Shown here: one piece after another, positions 24,086-33,754 of the stretch
How the letters are laid out: each line of letters starts with the position of its first letter
How positions within the stretch are numbered: the first letter of the stretch is position 1
DNA from: PKWO01 sp036561005
GTDB lineage: Bacteria > Pseudomonadota > Gammaproteobacteria > Burkholderiales > Burkholderiaceae_D
Direction of reading: 5' to 3'
DNA length: 64,000 nucleotides
NCBI GenBank assembly: GCA_036561005.1
Contig: DATBQE010000217.1
Span: 1 to 64,000, forward strand
Position numbers and translations under genes: made by a program
Notes under the pieces: model-generated
Databases searched by the model: none
What the model saw: the letters and a program-made list of their open reading frames with translations, nothing else
Told to the model about the DNA's origin: nothing

Positions 24086-25833
24086 AACTCTTCCCAGTCG
24101 TCTCCTGTCGCAGCGCCGGCCAGACTTTTCTGCGCATTAGCCGAAGCCAGTGCCGGTTTCTGCACATTGGCCATTGCAGGTGCAGCCGGCGCAGTTTTCG
24201 CCTTGGGCGCTGCTACGGCTTTGACAGGCTTGGAAATTTTTGCCGGCTGCGACGGCGCACAGGCATCGTCAAGCTTGAAGATACTGACCACTTCCACCAG
24301 CGACGCGCCTTCATGCTGCATGGCATCTGCCGCTGCGGCAGCTTCTTCCACCAGGGCGGCGTTGCGCTGCGTGACCTGATCCATTTGCATGATGGCCACG
24401 TTGATTTGCTCGATGCCGTTGGTCTGTTCGTCGCTGGCGGTGGAAATTTCGGCGATGATATCGGTCACGCGCTTGACGCTGGTGACGATTTCTTCCATGG
24501 TGGCGCCGGCCTGGTCGACCAGCTTTGCACCAACGTCAACTTTTTCCACCGAATCGCCAATCAGCGCCTTGATCTCCTTGGCCGCTGCGGCGCTGCGCTG
24601 CGCAAGGTTGCGCACTTCCGCTGCAACGACCGCAAAGCCGCGTCCCTGCTCGCCGGCACGCGCCGCTTCCACTGCCGCATTCAGGGCCAGGATGTTGGTC
24701 TGGAAGGCGATGCCGTCGATGACGGATATGATGTCGACGATCTTTTTCGACGAGTCGTTGATCGAACCCATGGTTTCAACGACCTGGGAGACCACATTGC
24801 CGCCCTTGCGCGCCACCTCTGATGCAGTCGCTGCAAGGCCGTTGGCCTGACGCGCATTGTCGGCATTCTGTTTAACCGTCGAGGTCAATTGCTCCATCGC
24901 GGAAGCGGTCTCTTCCAGCGAGCTGGCCTGATCTTCGGTGCGCGCAGACAAGTCGAGATTGCCGCGTGCGATTTCTCGGGCTGCTTCACTGATGGTGTTG
25001 GTGCTGCGCCTCACATCGCCCACAATACGGGTCAGGCTGGAATTCATGTCACCTAGTGCGTACAGCAGTTGGCCGGTTTCATCCTTTCCGCTTGCTTCAA
25101 TCTTGCTGCCCAGATCGCCCGAGGCCACAGTTTGTGCCAGCTTGAGTGCCTTTTGCAGCGGAATGGTAATGCTCTTGCACAACCAAAGCGTGACGGCGCC
25201 GCCGAGCGCAGCCGCGAGCACGACGGCACCGAGCAGAAACAGGCATGCCGTCTTGTAACTGGCTTCTGCCTGTTGCTCGGCATTCGCCATCATGTGGTTC
25301 GATTGATCGAGCACGAAGGCCACAATGCCGTCGATCTTTTGCGTCGGGGGCCGGTCCATGCCTTTGACGAGGCCGTCGACGATGTGGGCACTCTCGGCTT
25401 TGGCGACGTCGTATTGCTTCAAGGCTTCGGCATATTTGCCGCCCAGTTCGTCATGCGCCTTCAAGGCTTCATCAACGGCTACGGTATCGAATTTGAGCTG
25501 GGTGAACAGGTCTTTGAGTTTTTGCAGGTACACCGTGGTTTGGGCGCTGCGGTCGGCAAAGGCCTTGGTATATTTGTCGTACATGGCCTGGTCGTTGCCG
25601 CGCAGGAGCGTGTCTTTCCACTCCTGGACCTGCTTCTTGAATTCGACTTGCGCGCTGCGCGCGGTATCGATCGATTGTTCGAGCAAGGCTGCCTTGTGCA
25701 TCATTTCGGCATTGCGCTGCGTGCTCTCGCTCAGCGTGTACCAGCCTTCGAGGCCTACCGCCAGCATGGCCAGGGTCAGGAAACCTGCAAGGATGCCCAA
25801 GCGCGTGCCGATCTTCAAATCGGTGATCTTCAT
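24082..25833 (-). CDS. methyl-accepting chemotaxis protein
   Basis: This 583-residue chemoreceptor has a short cytoplasmic start and a first membrane helix (ILAGFLTLAMLAVGLEG), then a helical periplasmic ligand domain of four-helix-bundle type up to about 185. A second helix (ACLFLLGAVVLAAALGG), HAMP and a long signalling coiled coil with the hairpin tip EQGRGFAVVAAEVRNLAQRS follow. It ends DDWEEF, like the CheR/CheB-binding pentapeptide (NWETF in E. coli). ATG 25833 has a strong GGGGGAAG Shine-Dalgarno, preferred over an in-frame TTG 15 bases upstream. Confidence 0.94.
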   Translation of the reverse strand: MKITDLKIGTRLGILAGFLTLAMLAVGLEGWYTLSESTQRNAEMMHKAALLEQSIDTARSAQVEFKKQVQEWKDTLLRGNDQAMYDKYTKAFADRSAQTTVYLQKLKDLFTQLKFDTVAVDEALKAHDELGGKYAEALKQYDVAKAESAHIVDGLVKGMDRPPTQKIDGIVAFVLDQSNHMMANAEQQAEASYKTACLFLLGAVVLAAALGGAVTLWLCKSITIPLQKALKLAQTVASGDLGSKIEASGKDETGQLLYALGDMNSSLTRIVGDVRRSTNTISEAAREIARGNLDLSARTEDQASSLEETASAMEQLTSTVKQNADNARQANGLAATASEVARKGGNVVSQVVETMGSINDSSKKIVDIISVIDGIAFQTNILALNAAVEAARAGEQGRGFAVVAAEVRNLAQRSAAAAKEIKALIGDSVEKVDVGAKLVDQAGATMEEIVTSVKRVTDIIAEISTASDEQTNGIEQINVAIMQMDQVTQRNAALVEEAAAAADAMQHEGASLVEVVSIFKLDDACAPSQPAKISKPVKAVAAPKAKTAPAAPAMANVQKPALASANAQKSLAGAATGDDWEEF

Positions 25834-26045
25834 GTCGACTTCCCCCAAAGCATCACTTCGGAAAAGACAAAACCCCGTTTAGCTTTATAACGATAGTAAG
25901 GTTTTTGCCCCAAGTAAACATTTATACGCCGATTCGCGAGATTGCGCGTACCAAAGCGAGCGTTTATGCAACGCATAATTTCCCACGTGAAATGTATTTT
26001 CTTGCCGTCGACTGGCAGTAACCTGGCTTTTGCCTGGCCCCGGGA

Positions 26046-27068
26046 TTACCTACGCAAATACTGTGCGAGGTCGAACGAAGACAGCACACCGAGGTGATGA
26101 AAATGGTCGTCCAGCCAGCGGTCTGCCTGCCTGCGTCCTTCTTCGCGCAGGGCGCTGATGAAGGGGGCTTGGGTGTTGAGCTTGCTCAGACCATCGAGCC
26201 GGCTCATGAAGTCCGGCGAATCGATCAGGTGCACATGCAGGTTGCGCAGGCGCCGCTCCATTCTGCCTATGGCAAACCAGCCACGTTGGGCTTCGCGTTT
26301 AGCCAGCGCGATGCCCTGCAATTCCGTGAACAGGGCGGCCGAAAATCCGATCTCGGTCAGGCGGGAAAATATTTCGTCGGCGGTGGACGGGGTGGCGGCT
26401 TTGGGATGGGCGTGCAACAACACCACGACAATATCGCGCGCACGACATTGGTGCAGTAGAGGAAAAATCGGCGGGTTGGCGGTGAAGCCACCATCCCAAT
26501 ATGCCTGGCCATCGATCTCGACTGCCCGATGTAGGGACGGCAGGCACGCCGAGGCCAGCACCGCATCGAGCGACATTTGCCGGTCGCGAAATATCTTCAT
26601 TTTGCCGCTGCCCACTTGCGTCGCGGCGACGAACAGTTGGATGCGACCGTGCAAGTTGAGGTAATCGAAATCAATCTGCTCGGCGAGGATGTCGCGCAGG
26701 GGATTGATATCGAAGGGGTTCAATTGATAGGGCGAGAGAAGGCGGGTCAGCGACAGGTACATCGCCATCGTCGACCCCGCCAGCCCGAATCGATCGGAGG
26801 GCATGGATTCGGCCGGCAGGAAGCTGAACGGCGCCTTGATCGATACGCGCTCCCAGAATTCCGACAGGGCACGGCGCGCGCCTTCGCGTCCGCCCTTTGC
26901 ATGGCCGTAGGCGAGCACGACCGCGTTGACGGCACCGGCACTGGCGCCGCTGATGGCTTCGACGTCTACCCGTTCGTCCTCAAGCAGACGGTCCAGCACG
27001 CCCCAGGTAAAGGCGCCATGCGAACCACCGCCTTGCAATGCCAGCGTGACCATTTTTTTGTTGCGCAT
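26046..27068 (-). CDS. patatin-like phospholipase
   Basis: This 340-residue patatin-fold lipid acyl hydrolase has the oxyanion loop LQGGGSHGAF near the start, the nucleophile GASAG in ISGASAGAVNAV near 37-48 and the catalytic Asp in YWDGGFTANPP. No signal peptide is seen, so it is cytoplasmic unless secreted by another route. ATG 27068 is the first ATG of the frame. It is last in a probable purU/ferritin-like/patatin unit on the minus strand. Confidence 0.87.
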   Translation of the reverse strand: MRNKKMVTLALQGGGSHGAFTWGVLDRLLEDERVDVEAISGASAGAVNAVVLAYGHAKGGREGARRALSEFWERVSIKAPFSFLPAESMPSDRFGLAGSTMAMYLSLTRLLSPYQLNPFDINPLRDILAEQIDFDYLNLHGRIQLFVAATQVGSGKMKIFRDRQMSLDAVLASACLPSLHRAVEIDGQAYWDGGFTANPPIFPLLHQCRARDIVVVLLHAHPKAATPSTADEIFSRLTEIGFSAALFTELQGIALAKREAQRGWFAIGRMERRLRNLHVHLIDSPDFMSRLDGLSKLNTQAPFISALREEGRRQADRWLDDHFHHLGVLSSFDLAQYLRR

Positions 27069-27102
27069 TTGAGCTTTCGTTGAATCCAATGCGTTGCGAA
27101 AG

Positions 27103-27948
27103 CTATTGGGCAGTTTTCAGTGCGCTCAGTTCCGCTTCGGTGAAGCCGGCTGCGCGTCGCGCTTCCATGTTGAACGGCCCGCGCAGGGTAGGCGCCTTGT
27201 AGCGCGTGGTCAATTCGGCAAAGGTAGCAAGCGGCTCAAGCCCGCGTTGCTCGCATAGCCAGGCAAACCAGCGATTGCCGACCGCGACGTGACCGATTTC
27301 GTCGCGCAGGATGATGTCGAGAATCGCCGCAGCTGCATGGTCGCCGGCCTGCGCCAGCTTGGCACGCACCGGCGGTGACGCATCGAGGCCGCGCGCTTCC
27401 AGTGTGCGCGGCACGAGCGCAATGCGCGCCAATACGTCCTGTTCGGTCTTCTGCGCCATGTCCCACAGGCTATTGTGGGCCTTGAAGTCGCCATAGGCGA
27501 ATCCAAGCGTGCGCAAGTGCCGTGCCAGCAAAGAAAAATGCAGGGCTTCTTCCGCAGCGACGCGCAACCAGTCGTCGTAGTAGTCTTGCGGCATGCCGGT
27601 GAAACGCCAGATTGCATCGAGCGCCAGGTTGATGGCGTTGAATTCGATGTGCGCCAGCGCATGGATCAGTGCAGCGCGCCCTTCGACGGTGCGCATCGAG
27701 CGCCGCTCGACCGCGAGCGGGTCCACCAGTTCCGGCCTGGCTGGGCGTCCGGGGATCGGCATTGCCGGCTGCAACTGTGCGCCGGGGTCCAGATCGATAC
27801 GCCGCTCTGCCCATACCTGGGCCAGTGCCTGCACGGCCGCAGCTTTTGCCGTGGCATCGCACAAAGCGAGGCATTGCAGTGCCGCGTGACGCAATTCGGT
27901 GAAGCCGGATTCAACTCCGGGTAAATGTCGGGGCGCGCTGGCGGTCAT
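27103..27948 (-). CDS. ferritin-like domain protein (DUF455)
   Basis: This 281-residue all-helical protein has Glu/His motifs suited to a di-iron ferritin-like four-helix bundle: ALAHIEFNAINLALD near 95-109, RVAAEEALHFSLLARHL near 128-144 and LRDEIGHVAVGNRWF near 213-227. It belongs to the DUF455 group, whose cellular role is not established. It lies 26 bases after purU and 34 before the patatin gene. Confidence 0.82.
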   Translation of the reverse strand: MTASAPRHLPGVESGFTELRHAALQCLALCDATAKAAAVQALAQVWAERRIDLDPGAQLQPAMPIPGRPARPELVDPLAVERRSMRTVEGRAALIHALAHIEFNAINLALDAIWRFTGMPQDYYDDWLRVAAEEALHFSLLARHLRTLGFAYGDFKAHNSLWDMAQKTEQDVLARIALVPRTLEARGLDASPPVRAKLAQAGDHAAAAILDIILRDEIGHVAVGNRWFAWLCEQRGLEPLATFAELTTRYKAPTLRGPFNMEARRAAGFTEAELSALKTAQ

Positions 27949-27973
27949 GGGGTCTGCGCCACGTCGGCAACAA

Positions 27974-28843
27974 TTACTTGAACACGACCGTCTTATGCCC
28001 GTTGAGCAAAATGCGATGCTCGACGAACCATTTCACGGCGCGTGCCAGCACCACGCATTCGACGTCGCGCCCGATTGCAGTCAGCGTATCGGGGTTCATG
28101 GCGTGGTCGACGCGTTCGACATCCTGCTCGATGATCGGTCCTTCGTCGAGATCGCCGGTGACGAAGTGGGCCGTGGCGCCGATCAGTTTCACGCCGCGCT
28201 CATGGGCCTGATAGTAGGGCTTGGCGCCCTTGAAGCTGGGCAGGAAAGAATGATGGATATTGATCGCCCTGCCCTTCAAGGCATTGCAAAGTTGCGGTGA
28301 CAATATCTGCATGTAGCGTGCCAGCACAACGAGATCGATCTGGTTGTTCTCGACGATTTCGAGTATGCGCTGTTCCTGCGCCTGCTTCGCTTCGTCCGAA
28401 GCGCCGGCCGCTAGCGGCAAGTGGTGGAAAGGTATGTTGTAACTCGCTGCCAACTGGTAGAAGTCGGTATGGTTCGAGACGATGGCGAGAATCTCCACCG
28501 GCAGCAAACCGCTTTTGTAGCGAAACAGCAGGTCATTGAGGCAATGGCCTATCTTGGACACCATGATCATGACGCGCGGCTTCTTGGCCGCGTCATGCAT
28601 CTGCCAATCCATCTGCATCGGCTGGGCCAGATCGGTGAAGGCCTGGCGCAATTGCGCGTCGCCCACTGCCGGGTCCTCGGCTGCAAAATGCACGCGCATG
28701 AAGAAGGTTTGCGATTGCGCATCGCCGAACTGGGCGGAATCGATAATATTGCAGCCGTGATCGGCCAGGAAACCCGATACGCTGTGAACGATGCCGCGAT
28801 GGTCGCCGCAAGACAGGGTGAGGATATATTCCGGATGCTTCAT
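27974..28843 (-). CDS. purU: formyltetrahydrofolate deformylase
   Basis: PurU hydrolyses 10-formyl-tetrahydrofolate to formate and tetrahydrofolate, balancing the one-carbon pool and feeding formate to purine synthesis. An N-terminal ACT regulatory domain (about 1-80) precedes the formyltransferase fold. The catalytic region NIHHSFLPSFKGAKPY and the later Asp in FVTGDLDEGPII are intact. ATG 28843 (289 residues) fits the usual length; an upstream in-frame TTG would add 11 unlike residues. Confidence 0.94.
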   Translation of the reverse strand: MKHPEYILTLSCGDHRGIVHSVSGFLADHGCNIIDSAQFGDAQSQTFFMRVHFAAEDPAVGDAQLRQAFTDLAQPMQMDWQMHDAAKKPRVMIMVSKIGHCLNDLLFRYKSGLLPVEILAIVSNHTDFYQLAASYNIPFHHLPLAAGASDEAKQAQEQRILEIVENNQIDLVVLARYMQILSPQLCNALKGRAINIHHSFLPSFKGAKPYYQAHERGVKLIGATAHFVTGDLDEGPIIEQDVERVDHAMNPDTLTAIGRDVECVVLARAVKWFVEHRILLNGHKTVVFK

Positions 28844-28966
28844 GGTGTCCGTGAAAAGAAAGCGCGCTGTGGTCAAATAAACAAAGACTCTTATTGTCGC
28901 ACGGCGCGCGGTTTCTTCGCAAAATTCAACTCACGGACATCGAAGAACAAAACTGCGATAAGACCA

Positions 28967-29527
28967 CTAGTCGGTCTTGGCCAATACCGGGCCTTTGGTG
29001 CGCCCTGCCTGATCCATCTGCACATCGCCGGACAATTGACCGCCTTCTTCAATGACCAGCTTGCCGTAGCGGATTTTTCCCGAGACCTTGCCGGTGGAGA
29101 AGATGACGAGTTTCTGGCTGACGGTGAGTTCGCCGTCGAATTCACCGCGTATTTCGGCAATGTCGATTTCAGCGGCGCCCTTGAACGCGCCCTGCTCCGA
29201 TATCTGAATGACGCGGGAATAAATTGTTGCCTCGACCAAACCTTCGACTACGATGGTATCGCAGTCGGTAATTTCGACACCTTTGAGTTTGATGTTGGGT
29301 CCGACGATCAGCTTGCTGCCGGTCGAGGTATCGTCCGGCGCTTTCGCTGCTGCCGGTTGGGCGCCTGGTGCGCTCTTGGCACTTTCAGCCAAACTTTGGG
29401 CCAGTGTCGGCCCCTGCCCTAAAGGTGATGCCGGCCGGGCTTGGCCTGGCTGGGTAGGTGCGCCTGGCGTGCCGGGTTGCGGCAAGCCACCCTCGCGTTT
29501 GCCGAATAGCGTTTCTGATCGAAGCAT
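28967..29527 (-). CDS. bactofilin (polymer-forming cytoskeletal protein)
   Basis: This 186-residue protein has a central right-handed beta-helix of the bactofilin (DUF583) family from about residue 85 to 180, with turns such as IVGPNIKLKGVEI and LVIFSTGKVSGKI. It is preceded by a Pro/Gln/Gly-rich unstructured N-terminus. Bactofilins polymerise without nucleotide and scaffold cell-wall or surface structures. ATG 29527 has a strong GAGGAG Shine-Dalgarno. No peptidase partner (such as LmdC/M23) is adjacent. Confidence 0.88.
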   Translation of the reverse strand: MLRSETLFGKREGGLPQPGTPGAPTQPGQARPASPLGQGPTLAQSLAESAKSAPGAQPAAAKAPDDTSTGSKLIVGPNIKLKGVEITDCDTIVVEGLVEATIYSRVIQISEQGAFKGAAEIDIAEIRGEFDGELTVSQKLVIFSTGKVSGKIRYGKLVIEEGGQLSGDVQMDQAGRTKGPVLAKTD

Positions 29528-29744
29528 GATTTCTCCTCTGTTGCAAACTATTGCATTAGCACTCATCAAGACGTTCCTGCCGATGTGGAAACGACAGGAA
29601 ACATGCCGCCGGACTACGCAGTCAGGCGGCCCCGGTTGGTACGTAGTATTATCAAAAAGTTCACATTTTCAGATAATATAAAAAAGCACGACCGTTCAAA
29701 TTAAGGTATATTCGGCAAATCCAATTCCCACAAAGGAGACAAAC

Positions 29745-30776
29745 ATGACAACCACAACGCTCAATAACCGCCAATTCCGCCTTGCTGCACGCCCTGTCGG
29801 CTTGCCGAAACCAACCGACTGGAATTTGACCACCGAGCCGGTGCGCGAGCCGGCCGATGGCGAAGTCGTGGTGAAAACATTGATGTTGTCGCTCGACCCC
29901 GCCATGCGCGGCTGGATGAACGAAGGCAAGTCCTATATCCGTCCGGTGGGCATCGATGAAGTGATGCGCGCAGGCGGCATCGGCAAGGTGGTTGCTTCGA
30001 AATCGCCAAAATTCGCCGTGGGTGACGTGGTCTCTGGCGGCCTCGGCGTGCAAGATTATTGGGTTGGCGCAGCCAACGACAAGACTGCTGCGCTGTACAA
30101 AGTCGACCCCAAGGCGGCGCCGCTGCCGAAATACCTGAACGCGCTCGGCATGCCCGGCATGACCGCATACTTTGGCCTGCTCGACGTCGGTATGCCCAAA
30201 GCCGGCGAAACCGTCGTGGTGTCAGGTGCAGCAGGCGCGGTGGGGCAAACCGTCGGCCAGGTTGCCAAGCATAAAGGTTGCCGCGTGGTCGGCATTGCCG
30301 GGGGCAAGGACAAGTGCGATTTCGTGGTCAAGGAACTTGGCTTCGATGCCTGCATCGATTACAAAACCGGTTCGGTAAAGGACGGCCTGAAGGAACATTG
30401 CCCGAACGGCGTCGACATTTATTTCGATAACGTCGGCGGCGAGATTCTCGACACCGTGCTCACGCGCATCAACTTGAAGGCGCGCATCATCATCTGTGGC
30501 GCAATCTCACAATACAACAACACGACGCCGGTCAAAGGCCCGGCCAATTACCTGTCGCTGCTGGTCAACCGCGCGCGCATGGAAGGTATCGTCGTGTTCG
30601 ACTATGCCGACCGTTACCACCTGGCCGCCGCCGAAATGGCCAAGTGGATGCAGGAAGGGACGTTCCACACTCGTGAAGACATTGTGGAAGGCTTGGAGAA
30701 TTTTCCTGCGACGCTATTGATGCTGTTTGAAGGCAAGAATTTCGGCAAGCTGGTGCTGCAGGTGGCCAAGGATTAA
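29745..30776 (+). CDS. NADP-dependent MDR-family oxidoreductase (CurA-like)
   Basis: This 343-residue zinc-independent medium-chain reductase is of the CurA/leukotriene-B4-dehydrogenase group. It begins with the family start RQFRLAARPVGLP and has a nucleotide-binding loop VSGAAGAVGQTVGQ near 162. Such enzymes reduce alpha,beta-unsaturated ketones or aldehydes with NADPH, so a detoxification role is likely. The start has an AAAGGAGA Shine-Dalgarno. It is monocistronic and divergent from the bactofilin gene. Confidence 0.88.
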   Translation: MTTTTLNNRQFRLAARPVGLPKPTDWNLTTEPVREPADGEVVVKTLMLSLDPAMRGWMNEGKSYIRPVGIDEVMRAGGIGKVVASKSPKFAVGDVVSGGLGVQDYWVGAANDKTAALYKVDPKAAPLPKYLNALGMPGMTAYFGLLDVGMPKAGETVVVSGAAGAVGQTVGQVAKHKGCRVVGIAGGKDKCDFVVKELGFDACIDYKTGSVKDGLKEHCPNGVDIYFDNVGGEILDTVLTRINLKARIIICGAISQYNNTTPVKGPANYLSLLVNRARMEGIVVFDYADRYHLAAAEMAKWMQEGTFHTREDIVEGLENFPATLLMLFEGKNFGKLVLQVAKD

Positions 30777-31030
30777 TGCAACGGTAAACCGCCAATACTA
30801 ATACTAAGAACATACATTATCGGCCAATATATTTAACACAATTTCGTTGTTACTTTGGTACGGCAATCGCTCTGATGGTGGTTGCCGTTTTTATTTGCCC
30901 AAGAGGTATCGACAAATCGTGCTGGTAATTATTAGTTTGTTCCAATAAACTGGCGCGGCTCATTGCGCAATGCATACGCTGCATACAAAGAAATAAAAAC
31001 AGTTGAACGACAATCAAACAGGGGGAAGAA

Positions 31031-31579
31031 ATGCAAGTTGAATCAGGTGCCGAAAACCAATCCGAAGTCGCCAATCCCTATGCAAATGCATCGCAATTGG
31101 TTTCCGAACATCCAGTAGAAGAAGGCGGAAAATCTGACGACCAGCTTCGTGCGCTCGCCATTCTCAATTCGCACATCATACGTAGCGCAAACTGGTTTTA
31201 CTGGATCGCCGGATTGTCGGTGGTGAATCTGGTGGCGGTCTTGATCGGCGCAAATTTCCGCTTTCTCATAGGATTGGGATTCTCCGAAGCATTGGGAGAA
31301 ATCGCCCAGCAGGCCACCGCAAACGGCGGGGCCGAGGCCACGGTGGCAGTGTGTTACGTGATCGGTTTTGCGTGTGCCGGTTTCTTTGCTGCCTGCGGCT
31401 GGTTCGCCAGGCGTCCTTCCAACGTCGCGTTCATCGTCGGCGCAGCAGTGTTTGCGCTAGATACATTGGTTTTTGTCTTCGCCAGTGACTGGATAGGTGT
31501 CGCATTCCACGGTCTGGCCCTGTACTACCTGTGGCGCGGCATTCAGGCAACAATGCAATACAAGAAAATCTCGGGGTAG
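31031..31579 (+). CDS. small four-helix membrane protein, unknown function
   Basis: This 182-residue protein has about 55 charged N-terminal residues followed by four predicted membrane helices (ANWFYWIAGLSVVNLVAVLI, AVCYVIGFACAGFFAACGW, AFIVGAAVFALDTLVFVF and WIGVAFHGLALYYLW). It has a strong GGGGGAAG Shine-Dalgarno and stands alone. I do not recognise the family. The tail is basic (QYKKISG), as expected on the cytoplasmic side. Confidence 0.72.
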   Translation: MQVESGAENQSEVANPYANASQLVSEHPVEEGGKSDDQLRALAILNSHIIRSANWFYWIAGLSVVNLVAVLIGANFRFLIGLGFSEALGEIAQQATANGGAEATVAVCYVIGFACAGFFAACGWFARRPSNVAFIVGAAVFALDTLVFVFASDWIGVAFHGLALYYLWRGIQATMQYKKISG

Positions 31580-31952
31580 GCAACGTGCGTGGGTCGGCGC
31601 GTATCTTGCGCCGACATCCCAGCAACTCTTGCGCCGGCGCGGCAAATCCCTTTTGCCCGCATTTGACATCTCGTGCGCAATGCAGGTATCGCTCGCGTGA
31701 ATGCGGCTTTCATTCCAACTTCGCTTGCTTCACATTAACCTGTCATTTATGACAGGTATCGGCTTGTCATTTTCATGCCATGATGACCATGTAGTATTGG
31801 TCATTCTGGTGTTATAAAGTGGCTCGTTATAGAGACCCAAAAATCAATTCGGCCTGCGCCGAAACTCCCTACTCCGTTTATTGGCCGCAGCAAAATCCCA
31901 GAGAGCGCATTCGCCTGTATTTGCCTGACAATTCAAAATACCAAGGAAGAAA
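31580..31952. other. 373-base gap before PLD-like gene
   Basis: There is no coding signal. The gap holds the lux-box-like palindrome at 31738-31757 and, 21 bases later, a possible -10 (CATGAT, 31779-31784). Starting there the leader would be about 160 bases. A second partial copy of the TTGTCAT half-site lies just downstream near 31765. Confidence 0.5.
31738..31757. promoter_or_regulatory. lux-box-like palindrome
   Basis: ACCTGTCATTTATGACAGGT is a 9-2-9 exact inverted repeat. It has the same length and the same outer six bases on each side as the Vibrio fischeri lux box (ACCTGT...ACAGGT). A -10-like CATGAT follows at a distance that would centre the box near -43, the class used by LuxR activators. 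No luxI or luxR gene is in the window. Confidence 0.55.
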
Positions 31953-33668
31953 ATGACAAGACAATTCACCGCATCAGCGTCGTTCAACGGATTTTCGGTC
32001 AAGGCTTATGCCGGCGACCGTTGCGTGATGCTGGCTTTCAATCTTGACGACGACAAGACCGACTTGCTGGCCGGTTTTTCGATTGCTTCGCGCCGCGCCG
32101 GTCAGCCGGAATGGGTGTACCTGGGAAATCGCATTGGCTTCGCCGGCGATTACACGAATCCGGCAGCTTCGAAGAACGGCAAGTTTTTTTCTTCCGATAC
32201 GGACCCGTATCAGAAATTCTGGTGGCTCGATTTTCCCGCGGACGCCGATTTCGGTTCGCGCGAATACCAGGTCACGGTCAAGCGCTTCAAGTCGTCGGAT
32301 TCCGCTGAGCTGGCGAACGACCAGCAGGTGCAGCTTGCGATTGATGTGAGCCCTTTTGTCGACGGCAACATCGAGTTGGGGTTCACACGCGGCTACCTGT
32401 CCTCGCAGGCTTATGCCGATACCTTCCAGAACGCATCCTATACGCCGAAGACCGCCAAGGGTGATTGGAAGGCCGACACCAGCGGCCTGCAGGCACAATG
32501 GGCCTGGCTGGGCGGGCATGCGCGGCAAGCCGTGATCGATTTCTTCATCGATTGCCACAACACGCCCGATTGCACCATCGATGCCTTTGTCTATGATTTG
32601 AACGAACCCGACATCATCAACGCCTTGATCACGCTGGCGCCGAATCTGCGTATTCTGGCCGACGATGCCAGCCTGCACGCCGCAGGCACCGCAGCGGCGC
32701 AGGCCTATGACGACATCGTTGCAGCCGGCGCGACCGGGCAGCGCGGCCATTTCTCGCGCTTTCAGCATAACAAGGTCCTGATCAAGAAGGTCGGTGGCGT
32801 GGCACAGAAAGTGCTGACCGGATCGACCAATTTCTCGGTGACCGGCATTTACGTCAATGCCAATCATGTAGTGGTGTTCGACAACGCGGCCATCGCGGGA
32901 CAATATGCAGACACCTTCGAACTGGCCTTCCAGTCGAATCTGAAGCTCAAGGGCTACGTCGCCGATGAGATTTCTAAAAAGGAATTCACCTTCACGGAAG
33001 ACTTGATGCCCAAGGTCGTCGTGTCTTACGCACCGCATCCGAAGCCGACCTTCTCGCTCGACAATCTGCTCGCGCAAATCAAGGGCGCACAGAGCTCAGT
33101 GATCTTCGCCGTGATGGATCTGGACGGCAGTAGCGACGTGTTGTCGGCACTCAAGACCCTGCATGCCGACAAGCAGATTTTTTCCTATGGGATCTCGGAT
33201 AGCCCCGACCCGGATAACGTGACGGTGAACGGCACCACGCTGTACACGCCAAAGAACAAGAGCGGGGAACTGATTTTTTCCAAGGCCGATCCCGAGACGT
33301 TTCCGCCGCCGTTCGGCAAGGAATTGCAGGTGACCGGCGGCGCAGCGCATGTGATCCATCACAAGTTCGTGGTGGTCGACTTCAACGGCCCCGTGCCTGC
33401 CGTGTTTTGCGGTTCATCCAACCTGGCCAATGGCGGCGAGGAGCAAAATGGCGACAACCTGATCGCTATTTATGACAGTGCGATTGCCACGGCATTTGCC
33501 ATCGAAGGCATCCGCCTGGTCGACCACTATGCCTTTGCCGCAGCATTGAAAGGTGCAAAGACCAGCACGACGCCATTGGCATTGAAAACAGATGCAGACA
33601 AATGGTGGGAAATCTACTATCAGGATGGATCGATCAAGCAGACGGAACGCAAACTCTTCGCGGCCTGA
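31953..33668 (+). CDS. phospholipase D-like domain protein
   Basis: This 571-residue protein has two PLD-like half-sites. The second is canonical: HHKFVVVD then GSSNLANGG near residues 470-495. The first has HNK and GSTN (near 270-290), but the Asp of HxKxxxxD is replaced by Lys. The N-terminal 170 residues form a beta-rich domain without a signal peptide. Members act on phospholipids, DNA or other phosphodiesters, and the substrate cannot be told. It has a strong AAGGAAGA Shine-Dalgarno and stands alone behind a lux-box-like site. Confidence 0.82.
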   Translation: MTRQFTASASFNGFSVKAYAGDRCVMLAFNLDDDKTDLLAGFSIASRRAGQPEWVYLGNRIGFAGDYTNPAASKNGKFFSSDTDPYQKFWWLDFPADADFGSREYQVTVKRFKSSDSAELANDQQVQLAIDVSPFVDGNIELGFTRGYLSSQAYADTFQNASYTPKTAKGDWKADTSGLQAQWAWLGGHARQAVIDFFIDCHNTPDCTIDAFVYDLNEPDIINALITLAPNLRILADDASLHAAGTAAAQAYDDIVAAGATGQRGHFSRFQHNKVLIKKVGGVAQKVLTGSTNFSVTGIYVNANHVVVFDNAAIAGQYADTFELAFQSNLKLKGYVADEISKKEFTFTEDLMPKVVVSYAPHPKPTFSLDNLLAQIKGAQSSVIFAVMDLDGSSDVLSALKTLHADKQIFSYGISDSPDPDNVTVNGTTLYTPKNKSGELIFSKADPETFPPPFGKELQVTGGAAHVIHHKFVVVDFNGPVPAVFCGSSNLANGGEEQNGDNLIAIYDSAIATAFAIEGIRLVDHYAFAAALKGAKTSTTPLALKTDADKWWEIYYQDGSIKQTERKLFAA

Positions 33669-33689
33669 GCGGCCTGCGCCGGGGTCAAA

Positions 33690-33725
33690 AAAAACGCTGC
33701 CGATCTTTTGATCGGCAGCGTTTTT
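33690..33725. terminator. bidirectional rho-independent terminator
   Basis: A perfect 16-pair stem (AAAAACGCTGCCGATC / GATCGGCAGCGTTTTT) around a TTTT loop lies between the convergent PLD-like and efp genes. A and T runs on either side let it work for both. Confidence 0.93.
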
Positions 33726-33754
33726 ATTTGTCGCGCAGTGATCGGTGAAACAGA

